Assembly: GCA_039881145.1 (NCBI GenBank)
Contig: JAYKKI010000009.1
Location: 6,730,501-6,794,500 of the forward strand
DNA from: Druceiella hillmani
Lineage: Eukaryota > Arthropoda > Insecta > Lepidoptera > Hepialidae
Direction: 5' to 3'
DNA: 64,000 nt
Part shown: positions 24,001-35,289 of the stretch, piece by piece
Layout: each line of letters opens with the position of its first letter
How positions within the stretch are numbered: the stretch's first letter is position 1
Position numbers and translations under genes: made by a program
The notes under the pieces: generated by a model
What the model was told of the DNA's origin: nothing
The model's database searches: none
What the model saw: the letters and a program-made list of their open reading frames with translations, nothing else

Positions 24001-27000
24001 TTACTTACTGTGAAAACAAATAAAGTTTTTTTTATGTGGACTGGATTTGCCTTGGCGACGTGTCCAGTTTTTACTCCTTTCCAGTCGATGATGCAGTGGT
24101 AACCAAGATTGATGTCTGACAATGCCAAGTGCTCATGTGCGCAGCTGAGTACATATATGTAATCCACATAATTAAATTTTGAGGGATCCCCACATTTGAA
24201 TCTAAAATCAAATAAAATATAAACATATTTCTTTCGTTATTTTATATGAATTCCGAATTTTTACATGAAATTATTATGGATTGGACGACCTTTTTTTTAT
24301 TCTATGAACGATTGTTGATAAAACGACCTATGTATACCAGAAAAAAATTATAGGGGGAGAAAGAAGATTATAAAATGCTGAAATTATAATATATCAAGTT
24401 GAAATTATCACGACGCATTTAGCATTGAAAAGGAAACCAAAGGTAAAATCGTGATAGCTGGTTCTCAGATCGGAGTGAAATATTTCAACACAACGGTAAA
24501 TATGTTGGGACAGAAAAAGGAGAATAAGTACGGAGGTTCCAGGAAACCCTAAATTCCTTTGCTTAATTAGACAATGTATTGATAATCGATAAGAAAGATG
24601 ATTTGGTGCATGACTAGATAATATACTGCTGTTTTGTGCTTCTTAAAATAATCGTTCGACTATATAGAATTGTACTCTTATTACTTTCCTTTTTTCATAT
24701 GAATTGTCTTGTATTTTCCAAACCGAGTTAAGCACAGGCAAAATCATTATATATCAAATACATACCATAGCAAAAGCTTCGAGTTAAGATAAAGTAAACA
24801 TTATTTATGCTTGTGATACAATGTCATCTGGTTAGAAAACGATATGACTTAGGGAAAAGCGCTGAAAAATCATTATGTAATATTATATTAGAAGTAGAGA
24901 GTGTTTGAAATATATAATTTTGTCTCAGTTGATAATCTTCCGATTTTATAATATTAATTTTGTCATAATTTTTTTTAATTATCCTGTGTTACCTATTCAC
25001 TCGTGGGTGTTCTATCATTCTTTACAGTGTATGGCAATGTGGCCCAAATACATAGAGAAAATTTCCGATCTCCATTCATAAGGAAACATATGAACATCTA
25101 GAGAGTCAACGAGTCATGAACATCTAATGTGCCAACGTGTACGATTTCTCTATTTATGTTAAATAGACTAAACATTTTTTTCGTAATTCCCGGAATTTTT
25201 TAATTATAAGTTTTTTTTATTTATTTAGTCCCATAATTTAATGTAAATAGTTGATACGTATGACTTATTGTTACGAGAGCAATTTCTTACAGTCAATCAG
25301 AAAACCAGTTCAGCCTCGTTCGACGACTGGGGGGGAATCGAATCTGTATCCCCGCGGTGCAATTGGCCGTCAAAAACTGTGGGCCTTGTGATAAATTTAA
25401 CATACCACGGGGACGACTTTTTTATTTAGTACTTGGAATTTTTATTACTATCTTCACACTTGTTTTCGGAAACCAATATCTGGCAGTATTTAACGATAAA
25501 TATTCTAAATTATTTTTTAAAATAATTCAAATAATAATTTAGTATTTAAGATTTTGCATGTATTAAAAACCACATGTGTGTGTAATTAGTTATTAATGAC
25601 AAAAAATACCAAGGTAAAAAAAAAGTATTTGAGAGGCGATTTAACCAAATAATACTTAGGAAATTTAAAACATTTGTAATAAAAAAAAATTTGTATTTTG
25701 TATTACAAATAATGTTTAAAAAATGTTCTATGAAATAATTAAAAAAAAATAGTTTAATTTATTTATGGGGGTAAAGTTCGTTATTACGAATAATTATAAT
25801 ACAAACACTTTACCCTGTGATAACAATTCTAGTCATATCATCTAGACGTTTTGGTATTACGGCAGACGAGAAGTACTGAAGAGCAGTTTGCACGTTCTCC
25901 GAATTAGGATCGGGGTCCGATATATCTTCAGAAAGCATGCTGCGCGCCGCTAACAGGTTGTCAAGCTTTTCTTTTGTTCTTTCCAAACTGAAGTTATTTA
26001 TAAGTAAAAGACAGAAAAATTGAGAATCGGCTGTAAGAGTAAATCAAAATTGCAAAAATTAATAAAAAGGCAATGTGGGATAAACGTACAGACCTTCAAA
26101 TGTTCAGGTAAATAGGGGTTGTTCTCCACAACAGACCTTGAAAATTATTTGAATTGACATAAGTATTATAACCCTAAGTAAATGCATAATTGTTCACACT
26201 ATGGACACGTATGAAGGTTTCTATATTGAGAAATAAAAGTCATGAATCATACAAATTTTTTTCACCCTTTTTTATGAATTTTTCCGGAAGATATATTAAT
26301 ATTTGATCATGTTATTTAAAAGTTATTAATGCAGCATTCAGAAGCAGAAAATTTCGGACACTAGTAAAAAAGTAAATGTTTTGTTACAAATTTAAAATAT
26401 TTTCTGAAGTTACATTGGAAATTTTTAAAAGTATATAGAAAAAGAGTTGTGTGTTTATTTATATTTTTATAAATGGCTGTCACTTTATATAGTGTCAAAA
26501 AAAAAATTAGTTTTGTTTCATTCTGGAATTTTCCTGAGTAAGAATTCAGATATATCTTATTATTTTCACAATAAATCTGCATTTTTTTTATCTGGACTAA
26601 AATAAATGCAGATTTATTGTGAAAATAATAATGTATATCTGAATTCTTACTCAGGAAAATTCCAGAATGAAACAAAACTAATTTTTCTTTTAGACACTAC
26701 ATAAAGTGACAGCCATTTATAAAAATATAAATAAACACACAACTCTTTTTCTATATATTTTTAACAATTAAAAGTCGTCTAGGATCAAAATCAGTGGAAA
26801 ACTCGAGGGCTTTGTTTGCTATTGATTACTCGAAGGCGTTTTTCTATTTTTCGCTATTGACTATTTTCCTCAATATTAGTCGTAGACTTATTTCGTAAGG
26901 TCCAAAGTAACTAAAAAATATCCCGCTAAAAACGATGCTAAATGACGTCATTAGCACCGTTTTTTTTCAATTGACTCGATTGCCGTGAGTAAATTTGTTC

Positions 27001-29982
27001 TGAAAACTTTAAACAAATTTCGGATTCCAAATTAAACAAATTTTTTAATTACAGTACAACAATTTTGAAATAAGATGAAATATTTTATCGTCGATACATT
27101 GTATAATTGTTTGTAATATATAAATACTAGCGTGACCCGTGTGAAGTCTTCGCATTATTTATTCCATTATGAAGCTCAGATGACAGATCAAACAAATATT
27201 TTACTAAAATTGACATATAGAGGCGCAAGTATCAAAAGCATTGAGCTAAAGCGCCACTTTATTTATACGTGAGTGGATTTGAAATTAAACAAAAATTTTA
27301 CCGACCTTCAATCATATTGACGTTGAGCCGTTAGATGGCAGCATTGCTGTTTTGTGTATATAATTTTAATAATTAATTAATTTTCAAAAACAATAGCAAT
27401 AATAAATTGTTTAGCTGTGGATGCCGGTAGAGCAAGCAATTATCTATAAAATGATATATAATTTATGTGGATTAGTTGTGAGATTTTTTCTAAAAAGGGA
27501 GTGTAACATCTTAAAACCTTAGCGTATTAATATATATGATGATGATGATGATGATGATTTCGGCTATTTTTTAAGAAAAACGTTTTAACTTAAATTATTA
27601 TATGAATTCTAACATGATGTTAGGACGTAATTTCATTTTAAATTTTTTGAATATTAATTTTTATTTGCCCTGATCTTTGATTTTAAAAAATTTACTCATG
27701 AGCAGAGATAATTTAGAAGTAAAGTTGATCATTATTTGCGCATTTGTCTGCGACTTTAATAACTTAAAAACTAACAATTAAATGAAACTACTTGATGTAG
27801 TTTATTTTTACTTGTTTAAGTTCTTTATCACGACCTAGGTTTCGTTGTATTACAAAACCTTCAGGTGGGATATTAGTTTTCTTTGCTAATATCCCACCTG
27901 AAGATGTTGTTATACAATGAAACCTAGGGCGTGGTAAAGAACTTAAAGAAAGTAGAAATAATACTACATCACGTAGTTTCATTTAATTGTGAATAATGAA
28001 TTTCTACCAAAATTAACGCCAAATATATTCAACTTAAAAACTACCGAATGGTAATATCGGTTATTATATAGAAATCTAACATGCATCGATGCCAGTTTTT
28101 ACACAATCGTCTTAACAGCGCTGAAAATAATTTTTATGCCATGCAAATGGTGGAATGATAACAAAAATTAAAGCAAATAAAACTTATTGCCTAAACATTT
28201 AATTTTATCGACGATGACAGATATTTAATCAATAAAATTATTGAAGTTTCAAAGTAATTGTGAACTCATTTTAATAACAAAATGCAAAATTTAAAACAAA
28301 TTTTAAACAGAGCATTATACTGAGTAAATATGTCACTAACGATTCAAAACCGGAGCAATTAATATAGCTTAATTTTCTCACGTCATTCTGTACCAGTCAG
28401 TTTGAATTTATTTCTTTCATCCTTCATCACCCTTGCGGTTATCTCTTAATCGCTTTATTTGGATATTTGTTTTTTAATGACCACGCTAATATCCATTTAC
28501 GTAATGCAAAAATGCATAAATTTTACCTATGCTATTAGTGAAATTAAATGAATAAAATAGCGCATTTCATGCTTTCAAATATCTCATTTCATGTAAATTT
28601 TAGTAAACCATCTTGATAATAAAAAGAAATTTATGTTAATGTACAAGTTTGGAATATATTTACAGCATGATATATATTTAGAACATAAAATGAGATATTT
28701 GAAAGCAATTAAATGCGAAATCTTATTCTTTCATTTTCACTAATGGCAGAGCTAAAATTTATGCTTTTGCGCATCGCATAAGGCAAACTAAATTTAGTTC
28801 CCTTTTTTATACCTGTTTCTCCTATGTTTTAAATATACATTAAACTTGTATACTAAAATAAATTTGTTATTATTGTTAAGATAATTTACTAAAATTGTAC
28901 GGACCCTTACGTAAAATGAAATGTTTCAAAACAATTAAGTGCGTAGTATTATTTTTTCAATTTCACTAATAGCAGAGGTGAAATTTATACATTTGCACAT
29001 TATATAAGCGGACGTTTTGGCATGACGAGAACGATGAAGAGAAGAGAAGGGATGCACATACGGGGAATAAATTCGAACTGATTGACGCAAAATGGCGTTG
29101 AGAAAATTAAGCTGCTTTAATTTCATCGATTTTGAATCATTAGTGATATATCTTCATAGTATAATGCTATTAAAGCTACCTGTTTATTAGAATGCACAAT
29201 TACTTTAAAGCTCTAACAATTTCCATATGTACCAAATAATTTCAACATTGTCGGAACTCACTTTTTTATAAACTGTTTAAGAAGGCATAGAGTAAGACAT
29301 ACACTATGACCTGGCTACATCCACAGGTTGTACACAAACGTACAGACGGCCGGGTTATCGCAGATGTAGTTTTACTTAATTGTAATAGATGGCGAAAGTA
29401 AATTTGCGTTGTCTTTTCTACGTGACTCAATGTCCACTTGATCATATCTTAATATATAGAATATTGTTATTAATATCGTTCTAAGTAGGATAATATCAGT
29501 AGATTATATCAGTATACACAAGATTTAATTTATAAATATTTTTGAAAACAAGTTTTCACATATAAACATACATTAAAATACATAAAATTTTAAAGGTTAT
29601 CTCTAAATGACAGCTTTTTACTCGCCTTTAATTATTTCCTCTATCTTTGCTTACGTTATTTAAATCTGCAGCAGATGAAATAATTATTTGGAATTAAGAG
29701 TTATAGGTTAAAAAAAAAATCACTCTGCGTATAATTTAAAAGCCACGTAAATTTATAATCAAAATTTGAGTCGCATATAAATTTACGTAACACTTGAAGT
29801 TTGATTCAATTAAACTCACAGAAGATGTCGTCGGGGAAATGAAGTTGCGTCTTGTACCACACTTTAATGCTCGCAATACTGTTCAGGGCTACCTTGTCTG
29901 TTACACCGCATTTGGCAAGAACTAATTCATAGTCTTCCTTCTTAATTTGAAGAAAGTTATCTTCTTTTGATATGGATTCCAT
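20265..29982 (-). CDS. CRAL-TRIO domain protein (alpha-tocopherol-transfer/retinaldehyde-binding-like), five exons
   Basis: Coding exons on the minus strand are 29982-29820, 26030-25814, 24201-24009, 20935-20722 and 20419-20265; they join in phase to 942 nt (313 residues plus TGA). All introns start GT and end AG. The N-terminal helical CRAL-TRIO-N region is residues about 15-75 (IKVWYKTQLHFPDDIF, then NNFSLERTKEKLDNLLAAR). The lipid-binding Sec14 fold is about 100-260 (GYHCIIDWKGVKTGHVAKAN, IKSIHFVNVPAYAKW, LLPSDFGGD), and the insect-type tail is ELQGMQGSFRTLNID. Length is typical of the family. These cytosolic proteins carry hydrophobic ligands such as retinoids or tocopherol; the ligand here is unknown. 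The ATG opens its exon, and the preceding non-coding exon has an in-frame TAA three codons before it. Introns hold a SINE and foldback elements. This is the only intact copy of a decayed local family. Confidence 0.93.
21021..21078. repeat. (TA)n microsatellite in CRAL-TRIO intron 4
   Basis: Imperfect TA dinucleotide array with AC and AAA interruptions, about 90 bp inside the intron that follows exon 4. Confidence 0.95.
21431..21556. repeat. CA/CGCA low-complexity array in CRAL-TRIO intron 4
   Basis: CACACG, CATACACG and CGCACA units over about 125 bp. Frames through it give Cys/Val/Ala-rich peptides only. The same kind of array occurs at 57449-57731 and 61893-62013. Confidence 0.9.
25217..25416 (-). 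mobile_element. SINE in CRAL-TRIO intron 3 (family S)
   Basis: Same structure and orientation as 18968-19173: on minus, CGTGGTATGTT-like start, CACAAGGCCCACAG, a box-B-like GATTCGATTCCCC, CAGTCGTCGAACGAGGC, the body, and an AAATAAATAA tail. It lies in the sense orientation of the host gene, in the intron between the exons at 25814 and 24201. Confidence 0.8.
26424..26764. repeat. Large near-perfect inverted repeat (foldback) in CRAL-TRIO intron 2
   Basis: Left arm 26424-26588 and right arm 26603-26764 are reverse complements with only a few mismatches and small indels, separated by about 14 bases. The arms include GTTGTGTGTTTATTTATA, AAATGGCTGTCACTTTAT and ATTCTGGAATTTTCC. Transcription of the host gene would yield a hairpin of about 160 bp. 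Open frames inside it are incidental. It is either a foldback transposon or a local inverted duplication; no target-site duplication is evident. Confidence 0.93.
27117..27360 (+). repeat. Possible dispersed repeat (ACTAGCGTGACCCGTG type)
   Basis: The segment opens with TAAATACTAGCGTGACCCG, close to a start motif seen in widespread insect interspersed repeats (TACTAGCTGACCCG). A GTTAGATGGCAGC motif lies near its far end. No second copy was found in the window, so this rests on recalled similarity. Confidence 0.35.
27774..28030 (+). mobile_element. Tailed-hairpin element, copy 1 (full)
   Basis: The 257-bp element starts ACAATTAAATGAAAC and forms a long hairpin (arms about 27774-27883 and 27888-27988, centred on GATATTAGTTTTCTTTGCTA). 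A roughly 42-base unpaired tail follows, ending AACGCCAAATATATTC at 28030. The 13-mer AACTTAAAAACTA stands immediately outside both ends (27761-27773 and 28031-28043), a perfect target-site duplication. Ends are asymmetric and there is no poly(A), so it is not a classical MITE. It lies in intron 2 of the intact CRAL-TRIO gene. Confidence 0.85.
28312..29170. repeat. Diverged foldback element with an extra internal arm
   Basis: Left arm (about 28312-28632) and right arm (about 28861-29170) are reverse complements at moderate divergence: AGCATTATACT against its complement at 29161-29170, GCTTAATTTTCTCA, TGCTATTAGTGAAATT. A third, shorter copy in right-arm orientation lies at about 28690-28790 (TTTCACTAATGGCAGAG). 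The arms are about 300 bp and much older than those of 26424-26764. No coding capacity was recognised. Confidence 0.8.
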
Positions 29983-30442
29983 CTGGAAAATAACTGGTCA
30001 AGTATGAATTGAGATTTTTAGAACTTAAATTAATTTCCGATAACTTAACTTGTCATTAATTTTGAATTCAACCTCACTTGTATTATATTTAATGTACTTT
30101 TCTTTATATTTAATGTACTGTAAATATATGAAAGAAACACAAAATGTTTACATGAGATATAAGCTCTAAGTACGCGGTTGGGCATGAATTCCGCAAAATA
30201 GATATATTTAATTTAAGTTTTGCCAACTTAAAACGTTTGTAGCTTTTTTATAATTTTTTTCTAATATTAAGTTAGCTTAACTAAAGATATAATAATTCCT
30301 CTGATTAGTAAAAGTGCAGAAATATTTAATTTTAAAGCAAGCTGTTATCATTTGCATTGCTCTTAAACTATTTACAGATATATGAATTAATTTTTACAGT
30401 GCATTGAAAACTACGCAAGTGTCGAAGCCCAAACAGGCGAAC

Positions 30443-30444
<2 letters not shown>

Positions 30445-30500
<56 letters not shown>
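30445..30500. repeat. (TA)n microsatellite
   Basis: TA array in the 5' intron of the CRAL-TRIO gene, between the non-coding exon 1 and the ATG-containing exon 2. Confidence 0.97.
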
Positions 30501-30506
<6 letters not shown>

Positions 30507-30808
30507 ACTTTCCTTACAGGAATTTTACTACAACTGGATTATTATAGCCATTATAATGAAAATATCAGATACATACTTCATAATAGCGTTTACTATACTT
30601 TTAATAGCGTTTCATTTTTTACCTCATTTTTTTATTATTTGTGCTTGTGGGAAACTGAAAGGAACTGAAATAATACTTATTTTTAATTAAATATCAAGTT
30701 AATAAATCCAAGAATAATACATATTTTACTCAAGCGTTCAATACCTTTGCAAATATTAAAAGGATTGCCCCAATATGTTTAAAGAATTATTAAATAAGTT
30801 TTACTTAC

Positions 30809-30867
30809 CTTACGTTAATTTGCTGTGTAGGTCGAACCAGTAATGTGAAGTATATTACTGTAATCGT
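30809..30867 (-). other. Non-coding exon 1 of the intact CRAL-TRIO gene
   Basis: On the minus strand this 59-nt segment begins after TTGTTATTTGCAG, a good acceptor, and ends at GTAAG|GTAAGT, a perfect donor. It aligns with 49014-48957 upstream of copy B (shared CGATTAC, CTACACAGCAA and the donor). The in-frame TAA before the next exon's ATG and the non-silent differences between copies mark it as untranslated leader. Its acceptor-like 5' edge implies a further upstream exon that I did not find. Confidence 0.65.
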
Positions 30868-30869
30868 CT

Positions 30870-32880
30870 GCAAATAACAATATAATGTTTTAAACAGCAG
30901 ATGTTGTCTCTTGCTTTGTTCAAACGAATTAAATTATTTTCAATTATATAAAGGCATTAATTTTATTGGTGGTTATATTATAATAATTTTATAATAACTT
31001 CTTAGAAAAAGAGATAAGTGGGAGGTAAAATATAATGGAAAAGGTAAAAATTATATTCGTCTAACTAATACCAGTTCCACTAGTTCTTGGCAAGTTTCAT
31101 TTTAAAAAATAGAGAGGTGAGATGTGACGAATTGTTGTGACTATTCTTTAAGTTCAAAATTATTCGATTATAATTATTTTAGACTAGGAAGGTAATGTAG
31201 TAACTCATATGCTGCTGTTGATAAAAAAATATTCTTAAATAACGGGGAAATGGTTCATTAAATTTGAAAGGTAAACACTTAGCTGTGAATTTTATATTAT
31301 TTTAATATCGACAAATTTCTATTCAAAGTTTCGCTGTATAAAATGAAATATTTTCACATTTTGTATGAAATTAACGGATATATATACTTAATATGGATTG
31401 GTCGATTATGAAAACATGTGGTCTCTAAATAACACGAGGCCAGTAAAACCAGCTGTGCTAACTTTTTCAAACAAAATTTCTGCTTCATGTTAATGTTGAT
31501 CCATCCAAATACGTTAAAAACACGTCACAATATATTTGTCGTACCATACGCATATAATATTTTAATAAATTATTTATTTAAATGCGCAATTACTTTACTT
31601 CGTTTTTCTTGGAGTAAAGAGACGAACTTGTAAAGAAACCGTTTACAGTGAACAGGACGATGTGACTATTTTTATATCTTTTTCAGTTGATGAAATAATG
31701 ATAACCTAGACACAGATCGGCAAGCATAAAGTAATTGTGGTTAAAGAACTAATGGTCTCACCGTTAGCGTCTTTAGATAAAACAAAAAAGTTGAACTGCG
31801 AGATATTTTCATCTTTGAACATGATTTAAAATACATGTTTCAATTTAATCTTACCATACAATACCAAACCACAAAGAAGACCTGAAATATTCTACACACT
31901 CTACTTGACGTGGTACAAGATATTAAATTATTTTCAATCTCATAAAAATTAAAAAACTTTTGAAATCTCCAAAGTCGAATTTTGCCAATAAGTATACTTA
32001 GCATAATTTTGATAAAATTTTAAATTATGTAAAAAATGTAGGAAAATCCAAACTAATGGCGCATTAGCTACTAAGCCGATCTACTTTTTGGAATATAATA
32101 TACTAATTTTTCTCAAAACAGTGGAGTGCGATGAAGTTTTTCTCCAGTAGTAACATTTTTATTTAAATGGTACCCTTCATCGGATTTATACTTAACCTAA
32201 CTTAATCAATGAAGCCGATGGCAGTCATCAATCGGAGAGGCGTATTGCTCGTTACAATACTTATTTAAAGAAAAAAATAATAAAGAGAAATAGGGTAAAA
32301 GGATAAATATTTTACATTTTAATAATTCAAAAATCGTTTTAGTAGAAAAAAATAAAAAATGCGTTACTAACGCTATATTCTAATATACACTTGAAGAGAG
32401 TTACCTTTACTACTTTACTACTTTATCTGCCATATATGGATATGAGTAGATGACGTGTCTACTTACGTCATGTGAGAGAACATAATAATGAATTATCAAG
32501 ATAAATGTAGATACAAAAGTATAGAATCAAGCGAACTATTTCTCAAGTGAATATTTATCAAATGTAAATAACAATTTTTGGAGATGCTACACGTACAATA
32601 CGGTATACGTGCGCTCATAGGTTGCAATGCAGTTTATAGGATTATTCTTTTTTCCAGTAATATTTACTGGCAAAATTTGTATTTTAAAAATATTTTTAAC
32701 AATATTTAATTTCACACTGATTATATCGTGCATTTAAGTGTTTTTTTATGTCTTAAAGTACAGATGCTTTGAAAATGTAGGATTAATTCCGATATTACCC
32801 AACTCTATTTAGATTTATTCCTTGTAATTTTTTTTCAAATTTATCAAACAGGAAATGTGACAAAGTTTTCACAAATTTGG
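30870..32880. other. 5' flank of the intact gene, nothing recognised
   Basis: AT-rich, no domain, RNA gene or repeat partner seen. The promoter of the CRAL-TRIO gene presumably lies here, but I cannot place it. The leader homologous region seen for copies B and D (50.0 and 16.4 kb) was not found. Confidence 0.4.
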
Positions 32881-32885
32881 TTTTA

Positions 32886-32887
<2 letters not shown>

Positions 32888-32980
<93 letters not shown>

Positions 32981-33013
32981 CACACATACATACATATATA
33001 TATATATACACAC

Positions 33014-33059
<46 letters not shown>

Positions 33060-33072
33060 GTATATATACAGT
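32888..33072. repeat. Long (TA)n/(TACA)n compound microsatellite
   Basis: TA arrays interrupted by CACACATACATACA segments over about 185 bp. Open frames of 73 and 87 codons on plus here are repeat artefacts. Confidence 0.97.
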
Positions 33073-33339
33073 CCCTAACTACATTATATGGACCAGAAAA
33101 AATGGGTTCAAAGTTATTTCCTGCCTCATTTTTTGATTAAAATTAAATCATTTATATTATAGTATATAGGATTAATACATTTATCGTATTTTTTTTACTT
33201 TGAATTGTAGAAAATGATCCCTCGCGTCTTCCCTAGCTAACTGCAGATAGTATTTAAATTTGCAATTCTAGTAACCATAGATATAAAGTTCTTAACACGG
33301 TCAGTTAAATTGCTTGAAAGTGAATATTTTTTTCCAAAT

Positions 33340-34005
33340 ACTAGTTAATATGGGGTAAGCTGCGATTACGAATGAACCGTAGTGTTACAAAAAAAAAACC
33401 AGAAAGGAAGTCAACTGCTTCTCGTTTCTGGACGATTATCAGTTTCTATACGGATAAAAGAATTCAAATATTTATGAGATATTTCCAATGTACTTATTGA
33501 CTGGTAATAATAGGCGGTAGAATTTAAGTGTTTTATTTGTAAATGACATAAATACCTTTTGCAATATTATTGCAACTAATTCCTTGCCCCGATCGGTAAC
33601 TATTTCCGTTAATACACCTTATCTGATAATAAAATTATTAACAAAACATTTTTCTACTTTCTCTACTTTTTCAGAAGTATTTTGTAAGTTCACACCGTAA
33701 TGTTAATATGTGTGAGTAGTTATTGTTGTCGATATCTAATGGACCTAAAAGACTTAAATACACTTTTTTAAATGCAGTTTAGCCGTAATTGTAATAAGTA
33801 TCATTTCTTTTATAGGTAACGAATGCTTTTGCCGAATGTAACATAATCCCAACGCCGAACATAATCCCCTAAATCATTATCAAGTTCTGGCCAATAATGA
33901 TACTTTTTAACATTGCTTGGCATTCTTCTCATAGTCCGGACGTATCTTTTCTGTTTTTTTATTTCTTCTACTAATTTTATTTTGGAAATTCTATTATCAT
34001 CTTTC

Positions 34006-34084
<79 letters not shown>

Positions 34085-34565
34085 ATATTTAATATTTAAA
34101 CATTTACTAGGAACATTACACAATACTTTACTTTCCTTACTTATGTGTCCATTTTTTTCTCATTAGATTAAAAGTTTTACCAAGATATTTAATAAATAAA
34201 ATATATTTACTAGAAACATAACACAACACTTTACAGTCAAACGCAACTCAACTGATTCTAATGGTTTAATATGCGCACTCACGACCTTCGACTGATTAGG
34301 CTTCAATTCTTTAAGTATCATATACACCGCAAAATCAGGATTATTTTTCTTTTTTGCTTGTGCTCGTGTTAAAACGTGTATTTCTAGTATTCTCTTTTTG
34401 CTTGTACTCATGTTAACTACATTTCCTTGCATTTCTTTTAATTCATTAAATGTTATACAGATTCATGCTAAAGTATTCGCAGCTGCATGGTCTGAACCCT
34501 TACCATAATATACCTCAAATATGTACTTCTCTAACGTGAGTCTAAATATCATTAGTCTACTTGAT
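33340..34565 (-). mobile_element. Ty3/Gypsy retrotransposon fragment: end of RNase H, spacer, integrase
   Basis: Minus-strand reading in several frames gives, in order: FEVYYGKGSDHAAANTLA (34510-34460, end of RNase H; usual VYxKGxxNxxADALSR), LTRAQAKKKNNPDF (about 34360), YHYWPELDNDLGDYV (about 33900, H2C2 zinc-binding region), GPLDIDNNNYSHILTL (33740-33695), TEIVTDRGKELV (33610-33575, integrase core strand), and FCNTTVHS (about 33370). The order is that of Ty3/Gypsy pol. A (TA)n array and several frameshifts and stops break it. No LTR was recognised. Confidence 0.87.
34009..34084. repeat. (TA)n microsatellite inside the Gypsy fragment
   Basis: The array splits the spacer and H2C2 parts of the integrase region and so arose after the element landed. 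Confidence 0.97.
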
Positions 34566-34567
34566 CT

Positions 34568-34935
34568 TCAAATTTCATTAATCTGCTTAAACATATAAAT
34601 AATGTGGGAAATATTTGGAGAATTTAATTGTGTTTTTGAAGGCGATTCGATAACTTGGGACATATCATCAATTCTCCTTGTTATAGTTTGATGTGACAAG
34701 CTTGTATTTTTAATTAATGCTTTATGCTCCGAACACGCTGTCGATGTGAATAATTTTGAGCATTCCATGACAAATTCTCCAACGGATAGGGGTTTGTTTC
34801 GCTTGCCAATGGTTTCCACTGTGTTCTGTTACAAAAAAGGTTTCAGTCCAATTGTTTTTAAATATTCGACATTCTGGATCAACTTCACGTTTTTTTTGGT
34901 TCACATTCTGCTCCGCAACAACCATAAAATAAAGT
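34568..34935 (-). pseudogene. GTF2IRD2/ZBED-like (hAT-derived) fragment
   Basis: On minus, REVDPECRIFKNNWTETFFV is the N-terminus seen in insect GTF2IRD2-like/ZBED hAT proteins (usual RxVDxECRxFxxxWxxxYFF). A second frame follows at once: ETIGKRNKPLSVGEFVMEC and SHQTITRRIDDMSQ, which match the segment after the zinc finger (GKxxKPFSDGEFVKEC, SRxTVxRRxxDLS). The BED finger itself and the following RHY motif are missing, so an internal deletion joined the two. It abuts the Gypsy fragment at about 34566. A catalytic domain was not found. Confidence 0.75.
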
Positions 34936-35289
34936 GAAATTATGTACATACATATCTTTTGATAAATATGTTAAGAAAATTATAATTCAAAATTTTCAAC
35001 ACGTTTCAAATACATCAATACGATGACTAAATACGATACCACACCACACCATATATGATCATAATCATGGAGTATAGTCTATTAAATATAGAACTTCAAC
35101 ATTAAACTATGTACTTAAGTAAATATGAAAAAAAATTAAACATTAGAGGCGAGCATGTTGTTCTTCATCTCAAACAATGTGCAACAAAGACTATTTTAAA
35201 AATATATATTACCTACTTTATTACACCAGTTTTTACTGCAATAAATTTCACCCAATATTGATTTACGAAATAGGTAAGTGTAACACGAT

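Noticed and set aside
24400..24560. GATAGCTGGTTCTC (about 24454), identical to a short piece of large-subunit rRNA, in a 50-codon open stretch
   Set aside because: Only 14 bases match and the sequence on both sides does not continue the rRNA; treated as chance.
26361..26675. 104-codon minus-strand frame
   Set aside because: Runs through the arms of a large inverted repeat; composition is K/N/I/F-rich with no motif.
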